A DNA stretch of 64,000 nt from Halosaccharopolyspora lacisalsi (lineage in GTDB: Bacteria > Actinomycetota > Actinomycetes > Mycobacteriales > Pseudonocardiaceae): positions 213,501 through 277,500 of the forward strand of contig NZ_JACGWZ010000003.1 of assembly GCF_014137975.1 (NCBI RefSeq). The letters run 5' to 3'. Both the position numbers and the translations under genes were made by a program. Under the pieces are notes generated by a model. That model was not told the DNA's origin, searched no databases, and saw only the letters and a program-made list of their open reading frames with translations. This document shows, one piece after another, positions 16,694-26,361 of the stretch. How positions within the stretch are numbered: the first letter of the stretch is position 1; the number at the start of each line of letters is the position of its first letter.

Positions 16694-17541
16694 GCACGGA
16701 ACACGCGTGGAGGCCGTCCTCGCCGTGCGGGCCGTGTTGCCTGCCAAAGCGCGAGACCGTTTCGCGAGTCGGGCGCCCGCGGCAGGCGCTGCGGTTGGCC
16801 TGTGCGGTGGCGGTGCTCCTGCTCGGCATCGCTCTGGCAGCGGTGCTGCCGCTGATGGGTGGCTCGGCCGGACGGACACTGGTGCGGTCCTGGTTCCGGG
16901 GCCTGCTGTGGGCGTTCGGTGTCCGCGTCGTGCCGGATCGGCGGTGGACCCCTACCGGGCGCGGGGTGTTGATCGTGACCAACCACGTGTCCTGGCTGGA
17001 CGTCGTCGCGCTCCAGGCCGTGCACCCGATGCGGATGCTGGCGAAGGAGGAGGTGGGGACCTGGCCGTTGATCGGGCCCCTGGCCGACCGGGCGGGCACG
17101 CTCTACATCGACCGCGACCGGCTGACGGGGCTCCCCGCCGCCGTGGACCGTCTCGGCGCGGCTCTGCGCGCCGGATCGGTGGTGGGGGCCTTCCCGGAGG
17201 GAACCACGTGGTGCGGGATGGCTTCGGGGCGGTACCGCCCCGCCGTGTTCCAGGCGGCCGTGGACGCCGGTGCTCTGGTGCGGCCGGTGTCACTGCGCTT
17301 CGGTACGAGCACCGGCCGGTCGAGCACCTCCGCGGCGTTCGTGGGGGAGATGAGCCTGGTCGAGTCGGTTCGCGAGGTGACCCGCGTAAGCGGGCTGACC
17401 GTCGAGCTCAGGACGCTGCCCGCTGTCGACGCCCGTCGGGTTCGGGATCGCCGCGAGCTCGCGCGTCGGTGCGAGGCCGCCGTGAGCGGCGTGTCCCTGC
17501 CGGAACTGCCGCATCCTCCGGTGCCGCTCGTGTCCGGTTGA
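16690..17541 (+). CDS. 1-acyl-sn-glycerol-3-phosphate acyltransferase family protein (OlsA/PlsC-like)
   Basis: This 283-residue protein has an N-terminal membrane span (LRLACAVAVLLLGIALAAVL, about 35-55). It carries the PlsC catalytic motif as NHVSWLD (about 98-104, the NHxxxxD box), the second block LYIDRDR, and the third block FPEGTT (about 174-179). It overlaps the OlsB-like gene by four bases, so the two are translationally coupled. OlsA esterifies lyso-ornithine lipid; PlsC makes phosphatidic acid. The coupling favours the OlsA role, but this is inference. Confidence 0.8.
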   Translation: MSTEHAWRPSSPCGPCCLPKRETVSRVGRPRQALRLACAVAVLLLGIALAAVLPLMGGSAGRTLVRSWFRGLLWAFGVRVVPDRRWTPTGRGVLIVTNHVSWLDVVALQAVHPMRMLAKEEVGTWPLIGPLADRAGTLYIDRDRLTGLPAAVDRLGAALRAGSVVGAFPEGTTWCGMASGRYRPAVFQAAVDAGALVRPVSLRFGTSTGRSSTSAAFVGEMSLVESVREVTRVSGLTVELRTLPAVDARRVRDRRELARRCEAAVSGVSLPELPHPPVPLVSG

Positions 17542-17608
17542 TCACCGGAGCGTGGCTTCGTGACCGCAGGACGGTCCACCACGTCGGGAGGATTACCCTG
17601 GAAGGGCG

Positions 17609-18844
17609 ATGACGTATCTGGACCATGCGGCCACCACTCCGATGCGGCCGGAGGCTGTTGCGGTGATGAGCGAGGCGTTGACCCGTTCCGGCAACGCCTC
17701 GTCCCTGCATACCTCGGGCAGGCGTGCGCGTCGCGCGGTGGAGGAGTCCCGAGAGGGCATCGCCGCCGCGCTGGGCGCCCGACCGTCGGAGGTGCTGTTC
17801 ACCGCTGGGGGAACCGAAAGCGACAATCTGGCTGTCAAGGGCATCTTCTGGGCCAGGCGCGCGGCGGACCCGAAGCGCCGTCGCATCCTGGCATCGGCGG
17901 TGGAGCACCATGCCGTGCTCGACGCCGTCGAGTGGCTCGTCGAGCACGAGGGGGCCGAGGTCACCTGGCTGGAAGTCGACGCTCACGGCCGCGTCCTGCC
18001 CGAGGTGCTGGAACGGGCCATCGTCGCCGCGCCGGACGAGGTGGCCCTGGCCACGGTGATGTGGGCCAACAACGAGGTCGGCACGGTCAATCCCGTGGCC
18101 GATCTCGCCGCGGTCACCGCTTCACACGGGGTTCCGCTGCACACTGACGCCGTGCAGGCGATCGAGACCCTGCCCGTCGACTTCGGGACCTCCGGTGCCG
18201 CGGCGTTGACCATGACCGGTCACAAGATCGGCGGACCGTACGGGATCGGCGTGCTGGTACTCGCCCGTGACGTGGAGTGCACCCCCGTGCTGCACGGTGG
18301 GGGGCAGGAACGCGAGGTGCGTTCCGGCACCCTCGACACACCGGCCGTCCTGGGACTGGCCAGCGCGGTGCGAGAGGCCGTCGACGCACGCGCGGACCAC
18401 GTCGGCGAACTGGCACGGTTGCGCGACGAGCTGATCACCGGAGTACGCGACGCCGTGCCCGACGCCGTCCTCAACGGCGATCCGGACGAGCCCACCGCCG
18501 ACGGACCGGGCAGGTTGGCCGGCAACGCGCACTTCACCTTCCCCGGCTGTGAGGGCGACAGCCTGTTGATGCTGTTGGACGCCCAGGGCATCGAGTGCTC
18601 CACCGGATCGGCCTGCACGGCCGGAGTGGCCGAGCCCAGTCACGTGCTGCTGGCCATGGGCGCCGAACCGACGGCCGCGCGGGGGTCGCTGCGGTTCTCC
18701 CTGGGACACGATTCGACTCCCGCGGATGTCCAGGCACTCACCGCCGCGATCGGCCCGGCGGTGCGAAGGGCACGCAGCGCCGGGTTGACCGGTCTGCGCA
18801 AGAACCCGGTGGACCCGGTGACGACCACTCCGACGGAGGTGTGA
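17609..18844 (+). CDS. Cysteine desulfurase (NifS/IscS-like)
   Basis: This 411-residue class V PLP enzyme begins [17 protein letters not shown]. It shows the HxxT-type motif VEHHAVLD, the PLP lysine in [11 protein letters not shown] (about 198-208), and the active-site cysteine in [10 protein letters not shown] (about 330-339). It moves sulfur from cysteine to a persulfide. The next gene, mnmA, begins three bases beyond its stop, so the enzyme likely feeds sulfur for 2-thiouridine in tRNA, as actinobacterial desulfurase-mnmA pairs do. The C-terminal tail ([14 protein letters not shown]) is variable. Confidence 0.93.
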   Translation: MTYLDHAATTPMRPEAVAVMSEALTRSGNASSLHTSGRRARRAVEESREGIAAALGARPSEVLFTAGGTESDNLAVKGIFWARRAADPKRRRILASAVEHHAVLDAVEWLVEHEGAEVTWLEVDAHGRVLPEVLERAIVAAPDEVALATVMWANNEVGTVNPVADLAAVTASHGVPLHTDAVQAIETLPVDFGTSGAAALTMTGHKIGGPYGIGVLVLARDVECTPVLHGGGQEREVRSGTLDTPAVLGLASAVREAVDARADHVGELARLRDELITGVRDAVPDAVLNGDPDEPTADGPGRLAGNAHFTFPGCEGDSLLMLLDAQGIECSTGSACTAGVAEPSHVLLAMGAEPTAARGSLRFSLGHDSTPADVQALTAAIGPAVRRARSAGLTGLRKNPVDPVTTTPTEV

Positions 18845-18846
18845 GC

Positions 18847-19935
18847 GTGCGAGTACTCGCAGCTATGAGCGGCGGCGTGGATTCCGCCGTGGCGGCGGCC
18901 AGAGCCGTGGAAGCCGGGCACGACGTCACCGGCGTGCACCTGGCACTGTCGGCGAAGCCGGGAACCCTGCGTACCGGGGCGCGCGGATGCTGCACGGTTG
19001 AGGACTCCCGGGACGCGCGTCGGGCCGCCGACATCCTGGGCATCCCGTTCTACGTGTGGGACTTCGCCGAGCGCTTCACCGAGGAGGTCGTCGAGAGCTT
19101 CGTCGGCGAGTACGCGGCGGGGCGCACCCCGAACCCGTGCATGACCTGCAACGAGAAGATCAAGTTCGAGGCCCTGCTGGAGAAGGCGATGGGGCTGGGC
19201 TTCGACGCGGTGGCCACCGGCCACTACGCGCGTCTGTCCGTCGTCGACGGGACACCGCTGCTGCGGCGCAGCCGGGACACCGGCAAGGACCAGTCCTACG
19301 TGCTGGCTTCGCTGACGCCCGAACAGCTGCGGCACGCGATGTTCCCGCTCGGTGACTCGTGGAAGTCCGAGGTGCGCGCCGAGGCGGACGAGCGTGACCT
19401 GGCGGTGGCCCAGAAGCCGGACAGCCACGACATCTGCTTCATCCCCGACGGCGACACCAAGAAGTTCCTGGACTCCCGGTTGGGGGAGCGGCCGGGCAAC
19501 CTCGTCGACGCCGAGAGCGGTGCCGTCCTCGGCGAGCACACCGGCGTGCACGGGTTCACCGTCGGTCAGCGCAAGGGACTGGGTATCGACGCTCCCGCTC
19601 CCGACGGCCGTCCCCGCTACGTGCTGTCGCTGGAGCCGGTGTCCGGTGACGTCAAGGTCGGCAACGCCGACCACCTCGGCGTGACCGACATCGACGCCAC
19701 CCGCCCGATCTGGCCGTCCGAGCAGCCGTTGCCGGCGCCGACCGAGTGTCGTGCGCAGATCCGTGCGCACGGTGACACGGTCGGAGCCACCGCCGAGGTC
19801 ACGGAGTCCGGGGTGAGCGTGCGGCTGGCCGAGCCGATGGAGGGGGTGGCTCCGGGGCAGTCGGTGGTGCTCTACAGCCCCGAGGACGAGGGAGACCTGG
19901 TGCTGGGCAGCGCCGTCATCTCGGCCACCCGCTAG
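18847..19935 (+). CDS. mnmA: tRNA-specific 2-thiouridylase MnmA
   Basis: This 362-residue MnmA has the PP-loop [13 protein letters not shown] (about 6-18), the cysteine pair region in [12 protein letters not shown] (first catalytic Cys, about 94) and [11 protein letters not shown] (second Cys, about 194). It thiolates U34 of tRNA-Lys, -Glu and -Gln. The start was chosen at GTG 18847: GGAGG at 18835-18839 is seven bases upstream, whereas the alternative GTG at 18841 leaves one base. The preceding cysteine desulfurase supplies the sulfur. Confidence 0.95.
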   Translation: MRVLAAMSGGVDSAVAAARAVEAGHDVTGVHLALSAKPGTLRTGARGCCTVEDSRDARRAADILGIPFYVWDFAERFTEEVVESFVGEYAAGRTPNPCMTCNEKIKFEALLEKAMGLGFDAVATGHYARLSVVDGTPLLRRSRDTGKDQSYVLASLTPEQLRHAMFPLGDSWKSEVRAEADERDLAVAQKPDSHDICFIPDGDTKKFLDSRLGERPGNLVDAESGAVLGEHTGVHGFTVGQRKGLGIDAPAPDGRPRYVLSLEPVSGDVKVGNADHLGVTDIDATRPIWPSEQPLPAPTECRAQIRAHGDTVGATAEVTESGVSVRLAEPMEGVAPGQSVVLYSPEDEGDLVLGSAVISATR

Positions 19936-19954
19936 CCGCGGTCCCGATGCGCGC

Positions 19955-20872
19955 TCACCGGGCATCGTGGGCGTAGGAGTCACGGTTGAGGTGCATGACC
20001 AGGCACGAGAGCATGGCTCCGCTCTTGGTGTACTCGTCGAGGTTGAACAACGCCACGTCGAAACCCAGCCTGCGGGCGACGTCCTCCAACGTCCGGTTCT
20101 TGGCCAGTTCCCGGTCGTAGTCGTCCGTACCGGCCCTGAGCTCGAGAATGTCCGAAGCGTTGATGATCGTGTTGTGCAGCCGCACGGAGTTGCACAGGCC
20201 GGGCAGGGCCACGGCCTTGGGAACGTCGATGATCTCGGTGCGCTTTTCCAGGGCGCGCAGCTCACCTCCCCGGTACGCCTCGGTGCAGACCAGCGTCCGC
20301 TCGGTGGTGAGCGGGAAGATCGAGCAGTCCAGGTGATACAGGTACGGCTCTGTCATGCGCATCCGTATCACCTCCATGCCGAACTCGCGCTCCATCCAGT
20401 CGTAGACTTTCTTCTCCGTGCGCTGCCCGTAGCCACCGATGTAGACGTTTCCGGACAGATGCTTGAGGTCGGCCTCGCCTTCGAAGCGGTGTTCGGGCAC
20501 GTACACGTGGTAGCCCATCGACTCGAAAAACCGCACGCCCACCTCGGTCTCGCCGCGACGGGATTCGGGGGTGAAGTTCGACACGATCACGGTGTTTTTG
20601 TCGGACAGGTGTTCCGGAACGATTCCGAGGTTGGCGGTGAATACGAGATCCTGGAGCCCCTTCGTGCGCGGGGTGGGCAGTACGCACACCAGGCTGTCGG
20701 CGGCCAGAAAGCGGTACAGTGCCATGAACTGGGTCATCGCCCGGTCCGGGTCGGGTTCACGATCCTCTTGGGTGAGATCGACCATCCACGGGTTGTTGGC
20801 CACCTCCGTGTCATAGGAAAACGGCGCGTTGAGCAGGAAGGCCGGACGTTTCAACTGGCTCGGATTGCTCAC
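19955..20872 (-). CDS. DDAH/arginine deiminase-superfamily hydrolase
   Basis: This 305-residue guanidino-group-modifying enzyme shows LQDLVFTANLGIV (substrate Asp/Asn block, about 73-85), the catalytic His region LYHLDCSIFPL (about 178-188) and a C-terminal cysteine in KSGAMLSCLVMHLN (about 284-297) equivalent to the nucleophile of DDAH. Members hydrolyse arginine derivatives to citrulline plus amine or transfer amidino groups. The GTG start is preceded by AAAGGAG. It overlaps the 3' end of the upstream PSD-like decarboxylase gene by 62 bp, so both belong to one transcript and presumably one short pathway. Substrate unknown. Confidence 0.8.
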   Translation of the reverse strand: MSNPSQLKRPAFLLNAPFSYDTEVANNPWMVDLTQEDREPDPDRAMTQFMALYRFLAADSLVCVLPTPRTKGLQDLVFTANLGIVPEHLSDKNTVIVSNFTPESRRGETEVGVRFFESMGYHVYVPEHRFEGEADLKHLSGNVYIGGYGQRTEKKVYDWMEREFGMEVIRMRMTEPYLYHLDCSIFPLTTERTLVCTEAYRGGELRALEKRTEIIDVPKAVALPGLCNSVRLHNTIINASDILELRAGTDDYDRELAKNRTLEDVARRLGFDVALFNLDEYTKSGAMLSCLVMHLNRDSYAHDAR

Positions 20873-21641
20873 GGGACTCCTTTCCTCGAATCGGGCGGAG
20901 ATATCGTCGCCGGCCGCGGACGGACACCAGCGGATCGATCCCGGACTCCACGTGCGCCCCGTCCCGCTGGACGAACTCGAAGTCGAAGCACCGGGACAGC
21001 GGAACGACGAGTTCGACCTGGGAGCCGTAGCGGATCTGCGAGAATCGTCCGCCCTGACCGACGGGTCGGTTCTGACTCAGCCCGAAGGGCGTGATCGCGT
21101 CCACGTCGTGGTCGGCGATCTGGATCACGTAGTACGACTGGGCCAGTTCGGGCGCGTGGACCTTGTTCACCACCCGCTGGTTGTGGTGCGGGTGCTCGGC
21201 GGAGTCCGGTGCGAGCTTCAGCTGCTGCAACAGGGACTTATCCACGCCCAGCATCTCCACGTCCAGCGTCGGCAGATCGAGGCCGGAGATGGCAGGGAGC
21301 TCCCAGTAGGACAGGCGGCCGGAGTAGGGAACACGGTTGACGTGCACGTCGTAGCAGGTCGTGAACACGCCGATGACCATGCTGCGCCGATCGTAGGACT
21401 CGTCGCGCAGCACGTGACGAATCGAGTGGTTCTCCCCCTTGATGTCCAGCACGCGCTCGCTCGGGTCGACGATCCGCTGATGGAGTACGATCCCGTCCGC
21501 CGGGGACAGAAAGTACCCGTTGTCGCTGATCCGCGGGCGAGCCGGATCCCGGAAGAAGTAGTTCTCGGCGAGCCAGTTCGGCGATCGGTCCGATACCGGA
21601 CGAACCGCCGTATCGACCCACTCTTCCAGCGTCTTGGCCAT
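20811..21641 (-). CDS. Phosphatidylserine decarboxylase-related protein
   Basis: This is a 276-residue pyruvoyl-dependent decarboxylase relative. Visible are LSPADGIVL (about 48-56), the catalytic His segment VFTTCYDVHVNRVPYSG (about 89-105), and GSQVELVVP (about 213-221). The Gly-Ser there matches the self-cleavage site that makes the pyruvoyl group. The length and sequence are closer to the PSD-like enzymes that act on amino acids or unusual substrates than to canonical membrane PSD; there is no clear membrane span and no pssA nearby. The ATG at 21641 (MAKTLEEWVD) is assumed. It overlaps the DDAH-like gene, suggesting joint action on an arginine-derived compound. Confidence 0.75.
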   Translation of the reverse strand: MAKTLEEWVDTAVRPVSDRSPNWLAENYFFRDPARPRISDNGYFLSPADGIVLHQRIVDPSERVLDIKGENHSIRHVLRDESYDRRSMVIGVFTTCYDVHVNRVPYSGRLSYWELPAISGLDLPTLDVEMLGVDKSLLQQLKLAPDSAEHPHHNQRVVNKVHAPELAQSYYVIQIADHDVDAITPFGLSQNRPVGQGGRFSQIRYGSQVELVVPLSRCFDFEFVQRDGAHVESGIDPLVSVRGRRRYLRPIRGKESREQSEPVETSGLPAQRAVFL

Positions 21642-21952
21642 GATGGAGCCTTTGTCCGATTTCGTGTTCTGATTTCGATCGGGGTGCGCGGACGATTTCA
21701 TCGCGCCTAATCGGGTCCGATTGTCAGGAAACCAGGATGGCCTGATCACGTCAATGACACCGGTGTGGTGTTACTCTCCCGGAGTAGTGGATTCGTGAGA
21801 TCGCGGGATCGGTGACTCGGTGAAATTCTCGGCGCCACGCGGTCAGGTGACTGAATACCTTTCGGGTATTTTTCGAACGACGCGAAAGCGTCTCGCGGGC
21901 CGAGGTCGACCCGTCACGGTGGTGCCCGGCATCGGATCGCGACAATGGACGT

Positions 21953-22984
21953 GTGACCGAGACACCCTGGAAACCCGGTACTGCCACCGCGATCGGTTCG
22001 ATGCCGGGAACCGATCCCGCCGAGACCGCCCGGCTCGTCGCCGGGATGCTGCCCGACCTGATGCCGATGCCGGAACTGCCCGCCAGGGGAGTGGGGGCCG
22101 ACATGCTCGGCCGCACGGCGGGCATGCTGCTGGACCTGCCCGTCGAGGTGGTTCCGTCGGGCTACCGGGCAGCCGCGCGCTCCGGCCGCGACCAGCGCCG
22201 AGCGGTCGACCTGCTGCACTGGGACCTCGACGCGCTGGAGATCGTCGCGGAGACCGCGGGCAGCCCCGCCACGGTCAAGGTTCAGGCCGCCGGCCCGTGG
22301 ACGCTGGCGGCGGGGATCGAACTCGAGCGCGGGCATCGCGTGCTGACCGATCACGGTGCCCTGCGGGACTTCACCGATTCCCTGGCCGAGGGGCTGGCCG
22401 AGCACACCGCACAGGTCGGCGCCCGCACGGGCGCGAACGTGCTGGTGCAGCTCGACGAGCCGACGCTGCCCGCCGTCCTGGAAGGCAGTCTGACTACTCC
22501 CTCGGGTTACGGCACGGTTCCCGCCGTTCCCGACCCCGAGGCGCAGCGGCTGCTGGCGGAAGTGATCGACAGAGTGGCCGCGGCCACCGCGAATCCGCTC
22601 GTGGTGCGCTGCGGCGCGGCACGTCCGCCGGTCAGCCTGCTGCGCCGGGCGGGAGCCGGAGCGATCGCCCTGGACGCCACCGACCTCGGTGACGTCTCCG
22701 GTGAGTTGGCCGACGAGCTCGGTGAGGCCTGGGAGGAGGAGGTGGCCCTGTTCCTCGGGCTGGTGCCCAGTACGGCCCCTCGGGAGGAGTTCACGGTGTG
22801 GCAGGCGGCGCGCCCCGCCCGGGACCTCGCGGCGCGGCTGGGCTTCTCCAAACGGACGCTGGCGACTCACAGCGTGCCCACACCGTCGGGCGGGCTGGCG
22901 CGGAGTTCTCCGGAGTGGGCGCGGCGTGCGCTGACCCTGGCCTCCGAGGTCGCCACGATGTTCCGGGACGAAGCCGCGGAGTAG
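21953..22984 (+). CDS. Cobalamin-independent methionine synthase (MetE C-terminal) family protein
   Basis: This 343-residue protein starts with ATAIGSMPGTDPAETAR and has a MetE-like barrel (VQLDEPTLPAVL about 163-174; LVVRCGAARPPVSLL about 214-228). At half the length of MetE it lacks the N-terminal domain, as in a group of actinobacterial proteins of unknown activity. The zinc-ligand pattern of true MetE is not clearly complete, so methyl transfer to homocysteine is doubtful. The start is GTG; a GTG two bases earlier is out of frame. The 311-bp gap before it, shared with the divergent decarboxylase gene, shows no gene. Confidence 0.8.
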   Translation: MTETPWKPGTATAIGSMPGTDPAETARLVAGMLPDLMPMPELPARGVGADMLGRTAGMLLDLPVEVVPSGYRAAARSGRDQRRAVDLLHWDLDALEIVAETAGSPATVKVQAAGPWTLAAGIELERGHRVLTDHGALRDFTDSLAEGLAEHTAQVGARTGANVLVQLDEPTLPAVLEGSLTTPSGYGTVPAVPDPEAQRLLAEVIDRVAAATANPLVVRCGAARPPVSLLRRAGAGAIALDATDLGDVSGELADELGEAWEEEVALFLGLVPSTAPREEFTVWQAARPARDLAARLGFSKRTLATHSVPTPSGGLARSSPEWARRALTLASEVATMFRDEAAE

Positions 22985-23007
22985 TGACGGCGTTCGGGGT
23001 GGTTTCA

Positions 23008-23048
23008 CGCGAAAGGCCCCGCTCCGACTCGGAGCGGGGCCTTTCGCG
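23008..23048. terminator. 41-nt palindromic terminator
   Basis: Two 20-base arms (CGCGAAAGGCCCCGCTCCGA and its exact complement) flank a single base. It separates the MetE-like gene (+) from the tRNA-His gene (-) and ends three bases before the encoded CCA of the tRNA, so it can end transcripts from both sides. Confidence 0.8.
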
Positions 23049-23050
23049 GT

Positions 23051-23127
23051 TGGGGTGAGTGACGGGATTCGAACCCGCGACTCCTGGGACCACAACCCAG
23101 TGCTCTACCGCCTGAGCTACACCCACC
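23051..23127 (-). tRNA. tRNA-His (anticodon GTG)
   Basis: Read on the minus strand this is a full cloverleaf. It has acceptor GTGGGTG with CACTCAC (one G-U), a D arm GCTCAGGCGGTAGAGC, an anticodon stem CTGGG/CCCAG around TTGTGGT (anticodon GTG), T loop TTCGAAT and an encoded CCA. The extra G at position -1 (base 23127), opposite a C discriminator, is the hallmark of tRNA-His. Confidence 0.96.
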
Positions 23128-23245
23128 ACGTTCACTCGGGCCGCCCGTCCTCGACGGTTGCCCTCAGCGACATCAACCATCCTACAGTGTGCCGTAAACG
23201 GCTTTGTCACCGGTTGGGCATAAGGAATATTTCCAGCTCAGCGGC

Positions 23246-23896
23246 TCATTGCTCGCCGAGCTCCTCGCGGGCCTTCTGCGTCCCGCCGACCTCGGCACTG
23301 TCGGCGAGCAGTTCGGTCGCCACCGCCTGAGCCTGCTCGCTGCTCGGCCCCGGGTGCGGTACGAACGCGGTCCGCCGGTAGTAGGCGAGTTCGCGGATGG
23401 ACTCGTGCACGTCGGCCAGCGCCCGGTGCGCCAGCCCCTTCTCGGGCTGGGCGTAGTAAATGCGCGGGAACCAGCGGCGACACAGCTCCTTGATGGAGGA
23501 CACGTCCACCATGCGGTAGTGCAGGTACTCGTCGAGCGCGGGCATGTCCCGGGCGATGAAGCCCCGATCGGTGGCGATCGAGTTGCCCGCCAGCGGTGCC
23601 GAGCGCCCGTCGGGCACGTGCTGACGCAGGTAGTCCAGCACTCGTTGCTCGGCCTCGGCCAGGCTCATCGCCGAGTTCCGGACCTCTTCGGTGAGTCCGG
23701 AGCGCTCGTGCATGTCGCGTACCACGTCGGGCATGGTGGCCAAGGTCTCGTCGTCGGCGTGGACGACGATGTCCACGCCCTCTCCGAGGATGTTGAGATC
23801 GGCATCGGTGACCAGTGCCGCGATCTCGACCAAGGCGTCCTTGCCGAGATCCAGGCCGGTCATTTCGCAGTCGATCCACACTAGACGATCGTTCAC
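23246..23896 (-). CDS. orn: Oligoribonuclease
   Basis: This 216-residue DEDDh exonuclease shows [12 protein letters not shown] (ExoI, DE, about 5-16), [15 protein letters not shown] (ExoII, about 106-120) and [13 protein letters not shown] (ExoIII with His and Asp, about 161-173). Orn degrades two- to five-base RNA and, in many bacteria, pGpG. The GTG start at 23896 ([12 protein letters not shown]) fits the conserved N terminus; a longer start would add ten residues. The C-terminal tail beyond about residue 185 is longer than in E. coli, as in other actinobacteria. Confidence 0.94.
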   Translation of the reverse strand: MNDRLVWIDCEMTGLDLGKDALVEIAALVTDADLNILGEGVDIVVHADDETLATMPDVVRDMHERSGLTEEVRNSAMSLAEAEQRVLDYLRQHVPDGRSAPLAGNSIATDRGFIARDMPALDEYLHYRMVDVSSIKELCRRWFPRIYYAQPEKGLAHRALADVHESIRELAYYRRTAFVPHPGPSSEQAQAVATELLADSAEVGGTQKAREELGEQ

Positions 23897-23956
23897 CCGG
23901 GTGAGCCTAACGTGACACACACGGTGATCGCGAAATCGTCGGTGCGTCGTGTCCGC

Positions 23957-25633
23957 TCAGAGCTCACCGGGGTCGGGCAGTCGCGCGGGCACGACCTTGC
24001 CGGTGGCGTTGCGGGGCAGCTCGTCGAGGAAGACCACGTCCCGGGGCCGGGCGAACTTCGAGAGCTTTCCGCGGACGTGCTCCCGGACGGTGTCGGCGTC
24101 CAGGTGCGCTTGCGGACGGGCGACGACGTACGCGGCCAGCCGCCGGCCGAACTCGGAGTCGTCGACTCCGACCACGGCCACCTCGGTGACCCCGGGCAGG
24201 GCCGCGATCGCCTCCTCGGTCTCCTTGGGGTAGACGTTCTCCCCGCCCGAGACGATCATGTCGTCCTCGCGGCCCGCGATGAACAGCCGCCCGGCCGAGT
24301 CCAGGTGCCCGAGATCACCGGTCGACATCAGCCCGTCGACCGTCTCCTTGCCGCTGCCGTTGGTGTACCCGTCGAAGAGCATGTCGTTGCCGACGAAGAT
24401 GCGCCCCAGCTCGCCCGGTCGAACGGGATCCCCCGTCTCGTCGAGGATGCGCAACGTCGTCCCGCGCGGGGCCCGGCCCGACGTACCCGGTTCCCGCCGG
24501 AGATCCTCGGGAGTGGCGATGCTCACCCACGAGGCTTCGGTCGAGCCGTAGAAGTTGTACAGCACGGGGCCGAAGGCCCGCTGGAAGCGTTCCGCCAGCT
24601 CGGAGCCCAGCGCCGAGCCGCTGCAGGTGACGACGCGCAACGAGCCGAGGTCGTAGCGGCGGCGCACGTCCTCGGGGATCTCGAGAATGCGTTGCAGCAT
24701 CACCGGGGCCACGAACATGGACGTGCACCGGTGTCGTTGCAGCCTGGCCAGGGCCTGTTGGGGCTCGAACTTGCGAGGCAGCACCAAGGTGGCGCCGAGG
24801 ACGGCACCGAGCTGGAAGGCGGCCAGCCCCCAGGTGTGAAAGATCGGCGCGGGCAGCAGGATCCGCTCCCCGCTGCGCAGCGGAACACGGTCCAGGATCG
24901 TGGCGGGAGCGGAGAGTCCGGGCGGGTCCGGGCGTCGCGCGCCCTTCGGCGCTCCGGTCGTTCCCGAGGTCAGTACGATCATCCTCGCGTGCCGGGGCGG
25001 TTTCGGCAGGGCGCGGGCCGATGAACTGCCGATCAGGTGTTCCAGCGTGGTGTGCGTGGTGGTGCCCTCGGTCCAGGACAGCACCAACTCGACATCGCCG
25101 AGTTCGGCCGATTCGGCGAACTCGGAGTCGGCGATCAGCAGCCCCACGCCCTGCTCGGTGAGCACCTTGCTCACCTGCTGGGAGGTCAGCCCGGTGTTGA
25201 TCAGCACGGCGTCGGCTCCGACCTTGGAGCAGGCCAACATCGCCTCCACCGGACCGTGGTGATTGCGGCACAGCACCCCCACGCGGCTCGTGCTGGTCAC
25301 CCCGCGTTCGAGCAGGCCGCGGGCCATCCGGGTGGTGCGGTGCTCGATCTCGGCGTAGCTGAGGGCGCCCCGGTCGTCGATGACCGCGGGGCGGTCCGGG
25401 TGCCGCACGGCTCCCACGGCGTAGCCCAACGGTGGCGTGACGCCCCAGCGCATGTAGGCGCGGGCGATCCGGATCAGCTTGTCCGGCCGCATCGGTCGTA
25501 CGACGCCCCGGCGGGCGAGCGTGAGCACGCTGAGCAGTGGCTCCTTGACCCGCGACGCGGAGGTGCGCTCGCCGAGAGCGGTCGAGCTCCGTCGGAGCAG
25601 TCGCTGTGCCTGTTCGATCCGGTCGGTTGCCAC
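23957..25633 (-). CDS. Long-chain fatty acid-CoA ligase / acyl-CoA synthetase
   Basis: This is a 558-residue ANL-superfamily enzyme: P-loop LTSGTTGAPKGARR (about 230), YNFYGSTEASWVS (about 363), the hinge STGDLGHLD and GREDDMIVSGGENVYP (about 454-469), and the terminal catalytic lysine in NATGKV. It activates a carboxylic acid as acyl-AMP and then acyl-CoA. Its N-terminal extension (RIEQAQRLLRRSS) matches FadD-type actinobacterial members. The GTG at 25633 has AGGGGTGG five bases upstream; an in-frame ATG at 25648 has no ribosome site. Substrate not assigned. Confidence 0.9.
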   Translation of the reverse strand: MATDRIEQAQRLLRRSSTALGERTSASRVKEPLLSVLTLARRGVVRPMRPDKLIRIARAYMRWGVTPPLGYAVGAVRHPDRPAVIDDRGALSYAEIEHRTTRMARGLLERGVTSTSRVGVLCRNHHGPVEAMLACSKVGADAVLINTGLTSQQVSKVLTEQGVGLLIADSEFAESAELGDVELVLSWTEGTTTHTTLEHLIGSSSARALPKPPRHARMIVLTSGTTGAPKGARRPDPPGLSAPATILDRVPLRSGERILLPAPIFHTWGLAAFQLGAVLGATLVLPRKFEPQQALARLQRHRCTSMFVAPVMLQRILEIPEDVRRRYDLGSLRVVTCSGSALGSELAERFQRAFGPVLYNFYGSTEASWVSIATPEDLRREPGTSGRAPRGTTLRILDETGDPVRPGELGRIFVGNDMLFDGYTNGSGKETVDGLMSTGDLGHLDSAGRLFIAGREDDMIVSGGENVYPKETEEAIAALPGVTEVAVVGVDDSEFGRRLAAYVVARPQAHLDADTVREHVRGKLSKFARPRDVVFLDELPRNATGKVVPARLPDPGEL

Positions 25634-25895
25634 ACGTCCACCCCTCATTGTGGTTACTGACGAGTAGATAATGCCTGCTCCGGAGGCCGCGAGCCAAGGG
25701 GGAACCGGAGGTCGGTCCTGGTGCGGGTGGCGGGTTTTCGTCCACCGTCAACGCAAGATCGTTGACTGGATGGATTCACCTGCTAGTCTGAAAAAGTCTG
25801 GGCCAGCCCCCGATGGCCGCAGGCGTGCGACCGCTGCTGGGGATCCGCGAGTGCAAGCGCGAGCTCCCCAGCACGGTCACGTACCGGCCGTGTCG

Positions 25896-26315
25896 ATGTG
25901 CGAGAGCCTGCGAGACTCCGTGAGTGGTTTCGACGCTTTTCTGTGGCGAGTGTTGCACCGGGTGCTGTTGCTGTTGACTCTCGGTGTCCTCGGTCTGCTG
26001 CTCGGGCTGGGGCCGAGTCCGGGCCGGGTGGACTCTGTGTTCGGGCTGCTCATCGTCCTGTTCGTCGTCGCGCCGATCGGCGTGCGGCTCTGGCGACTGC
26101 CACCGCGGGCGCGCGCGGCCCTGAGCTCACTCCCGCGTCGTCGACCCCTGGTGTTCGTGACCGCGGTCCTGCTCGCGATCACGACGGCACTGGTCGCCTG
26201 GTGGACGCTGTTCAACGCGCTGTCCCCCGGCACGTTCTTCCCGCTGGCACTGGCCCTGACGGGAGTGATCGTCGCCGGCTCGACGACCCTGCTCGCCCGT
26301 CTCACCCGGTTGTGA
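25896..26315 (+). CDS. Small integral membrane protein, unknown function
   Basis: This is a 139-residue protein with four hydrophobic spans (VLLLLTLGVLGLLLGLG, FGLLIVLFVVAPIGV, PLVFVTAVLLAITTALVAW, LALALTGVIVAGSTTLL). I do not recognise a family. The frame stays open upstream to 25671, but coding quality falls and no ribosome site favours a longer form. Start at ATG 25896; GTG 25890 is possible. It is convergent with the next gene, and the 247-bp gap to the acyl-CoA ligase shows nothing else. Confidence 0.6.
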   Translation: MCESLRDSVSGFDAFLWRVLHRVLLLLTLGVLGLLLGLGPSPGRVDSVFGLLIVLFVVAPIGVRLWRLPPRARAALSSLPRRRPLVFVTAVLLAITTALVAWWTLFNALSPGTFFPLALALTGVIVAGSTTLLARLTRL

Positions 26316-26361
26316 GGGAGTCCACGGATCGACGTCGGGGCCGATCCGTGAACTCCCTTGG

